Shown here piece by piece: positions 63,901 to 64,000 of a stretch of DNA of 64,000 nucleotides. Position numbers and translations under genes: made by a program. Source of the DNA: Chloroflexota bacterium (GTDB lineage: Bacteria > Chloroflexota > Anaerolineae > Anaerolineales > Anaerolineaceae); NCBI GenBank assembly GCA_021779955.1, contig JAJXZS010000050.1, positions 124,001 to 188,000 on the forward strand, read 5' to 3'. The notes below the pieces were generated by a model, which was given only the letters and a program-made list of their open reading frames with translations, was not told the DNA's origin and made no database searches. Numbering within the stretch: the stretch's first letter is position 1; every line of letters starts with the position of its first letter.

Positions 63901-64000
63901 CTAAAGCATCATCCTCGATGGAATTCATAGAGACGAGATGCTCAGGCTTCTCCCCATTTCCATACAGAACATCTATAGCAAGCGAGCTTTGTTGAATATC
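60908..64000 (-). CDS. drmD: DrmD, SNF2-like helicase of DISARM class 1 (5' end outside the window)
   Basis: At least 1030 residues visible. The frame is open without a break to the right edge, so the methionine at 63928 is internal: residues before it (GEKPEHLVS) and after it (MNSIEDDALGETLQVIWEIE) read as one domain. Walker A DDVGLGKTIEAGL, DEAH box LIIDEAHNIAP, LFLTATPHNGY, and C-terminal helicase motifs ATDAASEGIDLQ and RLEQRNGRLDRHGQ. DrmD defines class 1 DISARM and is the first gene of the locus. Confidence 0.93.
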   Translation of the reverse strand, partial: DIQQSSLAIDVLYGNGEKPEHLVSMNSIEDDALGETLQVIWEIEPDARINEKTGLPEATGFDSPKKFDAFLNAVRWGAISSADIRSLQAPFRSGITIEDYQLDPLVRAVQMPRANLLIADDVGLGKTIEAGLIVQELIFRNRARTILIVCPSSLQIQWHDQMRDKFGLEFRIVDSELLRALRRTRGLHTNPWSHFPRLITSIDFLKRDRPMRLFRELLPSEDEPKYPRKFDILIIDEAHNIAPVGRGKYATDSMRTLAIRTITPHFEHKLFLTATPHNGYKESFTALLELLDNQRFARGIEPDRQQLQLVMVRRMKSELPAQFDGTPRFPKRQIQAIEVSYTPEEKQAHAWLQGYTTLRQQNPKDFVEHYATEFMMKMLKKRLFSSPAAFELTLEKHLQTLEKTKSSSDDHRPVYGILRQQLEAAEDEDALDPMDESENDALLTASRLFRPLTPREKELLDHLLVWSRRASARPDSKIQALLDWLKLNIKPKGVWSNERVVIFTEYRATLNSLQSLLAAEGFTGDDRLMTLYGGMDDDKREAIKAAFQARPEISPVRILLATDAASEGIDLQNHCYRIVHMEIPWNPNRLEQRNGRLDRHGQTHEVQVFHFVSKGYKDQEVNNWDIHGEGLEGDLEFLFRAVKKVEQIREDLGKVGPVIALQVEEAMLGRRHRLDTTRAEKENEPVRRMLKFERDLRAQIARHMEQLQETRQEMNFSPENSENIVATALELVGQRPLIPVKLTALPENPQKNEIPAYELPALTGSWAVCAEGLPHPHTGKMRPIVFDHNLVDGRDDVVLAHLNHRLVQMSLRVLRAEVWSPASRKGLHRLTARIVSDSTLPDPAVIAFARQVIIGGNQNRLHEEIISAGGYLKEGKLVRMNVGQIANAINAASYQEPSTQLQQRLLDLYPHIIPAIASALEARSKDRMDGIQKLLLDRSAFEARSIESVLNELAASIRKELDEPEMVQLELFTSEEREQLNRNMDALRRRLAAIPGEIEQEKTAIVKRFLNPRTRMFPMAVVFLIPEKYK

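Noticed and set aside
61000-63928. drmD start at the methionine at 63928
   Set aside because: The frame is open to the window edge and the residues before this methionine continue the conserved N-terminal domain.
45519-64000. BREX or class 2 DISARM
   Set aside because: No PglZ, BrxL or BrxC genes; the methyltransferase is of the adenine (DrmMI) type and a SNF2 DrmD is present, so class 1 DISARM fits.

Overview
The window looks like chromosomal DNA of a Chloroflexota bacterium of the Anaerolineae type. This is inferred from the gene content (many lipoprotein-anchored ABC binding proteins, a MoxR/DUF58/DUF4129 operon, a stand-alone GatZ-type sugar enzyme, a bipartite lipoate ligase next to lipoyl synthase); no rRNA or intact tRNA is present to fix the taxon. 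The left two thirds is fairly GC-rich metabolic DNA. From about 43.7 kb the sequence becomes more AT-rich and turns into a defence island.

Layout. 1-9.3 kb: an exported HtrA-type protease, a candidate small RNA with its own promoter and terminator, a secreted glycoside hydrolase, and a five-gene membrane operon (DUF4129, small membrane protein, MoxR ATPase, DUF58, membrane protein). 9.3-12.2 kb: beta-phosphoglucomutase and a lipoate operon (lipA, small and large lipoate-ligase subunits) read from a promoter so close to lipA that the mRNA is probably leaderless. 12.4-18.2 kb: a tiny membrane-peptide gene with its own promoter and terminator, then the branched-chain amino-acid type ABC operon livJHMGF. 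18.3-28.9 kb: one long leftward operon (DeoR regulator, amidohydrolase, AgaS-like SIS isomerase, sugar ABC transporter, GH4 alpha-galactosidase-like enzyme, LacD-like aldolase, PfkB kinase, GatZ-like protein), which reads as import and breakdown of a galacto-configured sugar through tagatose phosphates. 29.0-33.5 kb: a GEMM-like structured leader followed by a 1408-residue secreted protein with two metallophosphoesterase domains. 33.8-43.5 kb: a xylose regulon (mutarotase-like protein, a decayed PfkB kinase, xylB, xylA, xylH, xylG, xylF and a ROK-type XylR with a near-textbook xylO operator).

43.7-64 kb: the island. It opens with three units of a 74-bp tandem repeat that ends in the 3' half of a tRNA (CTT anticodon), which looks like an attachment-site scar. 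An HExxH metallopeptidase-like gene follows, then a leftward class 1 DISARM anti-phage locus: drmD (running off the right edge), drmMI, drmA, drmB, drmC. The core genes are separated by cargo: a three-helix membrane protein after drmD; a two-helix membrane protein and a small caspase/CHAT-like protease after drmMI; and a DUF262/HNH (GmrSD-like) nuclease plus a small unknown protein before drmA.

The most unusual observation is that each of the first two cargo blocks ends in a decayed second copy of the 3' tail of the core gene that precedes it. A drmD tail lies at about 60.18-60.3 kb and a drmMI tail at about 54.1-54.25 kb. The cargo is therefore bracketed by tail repeats, which suggests that it entered by recombination at the 3' ends of core DISARM genes. 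The caspase-like protease with its membrane-protein neighbours is the best candidate here for an undescribed defence or abortive-infection add-on.
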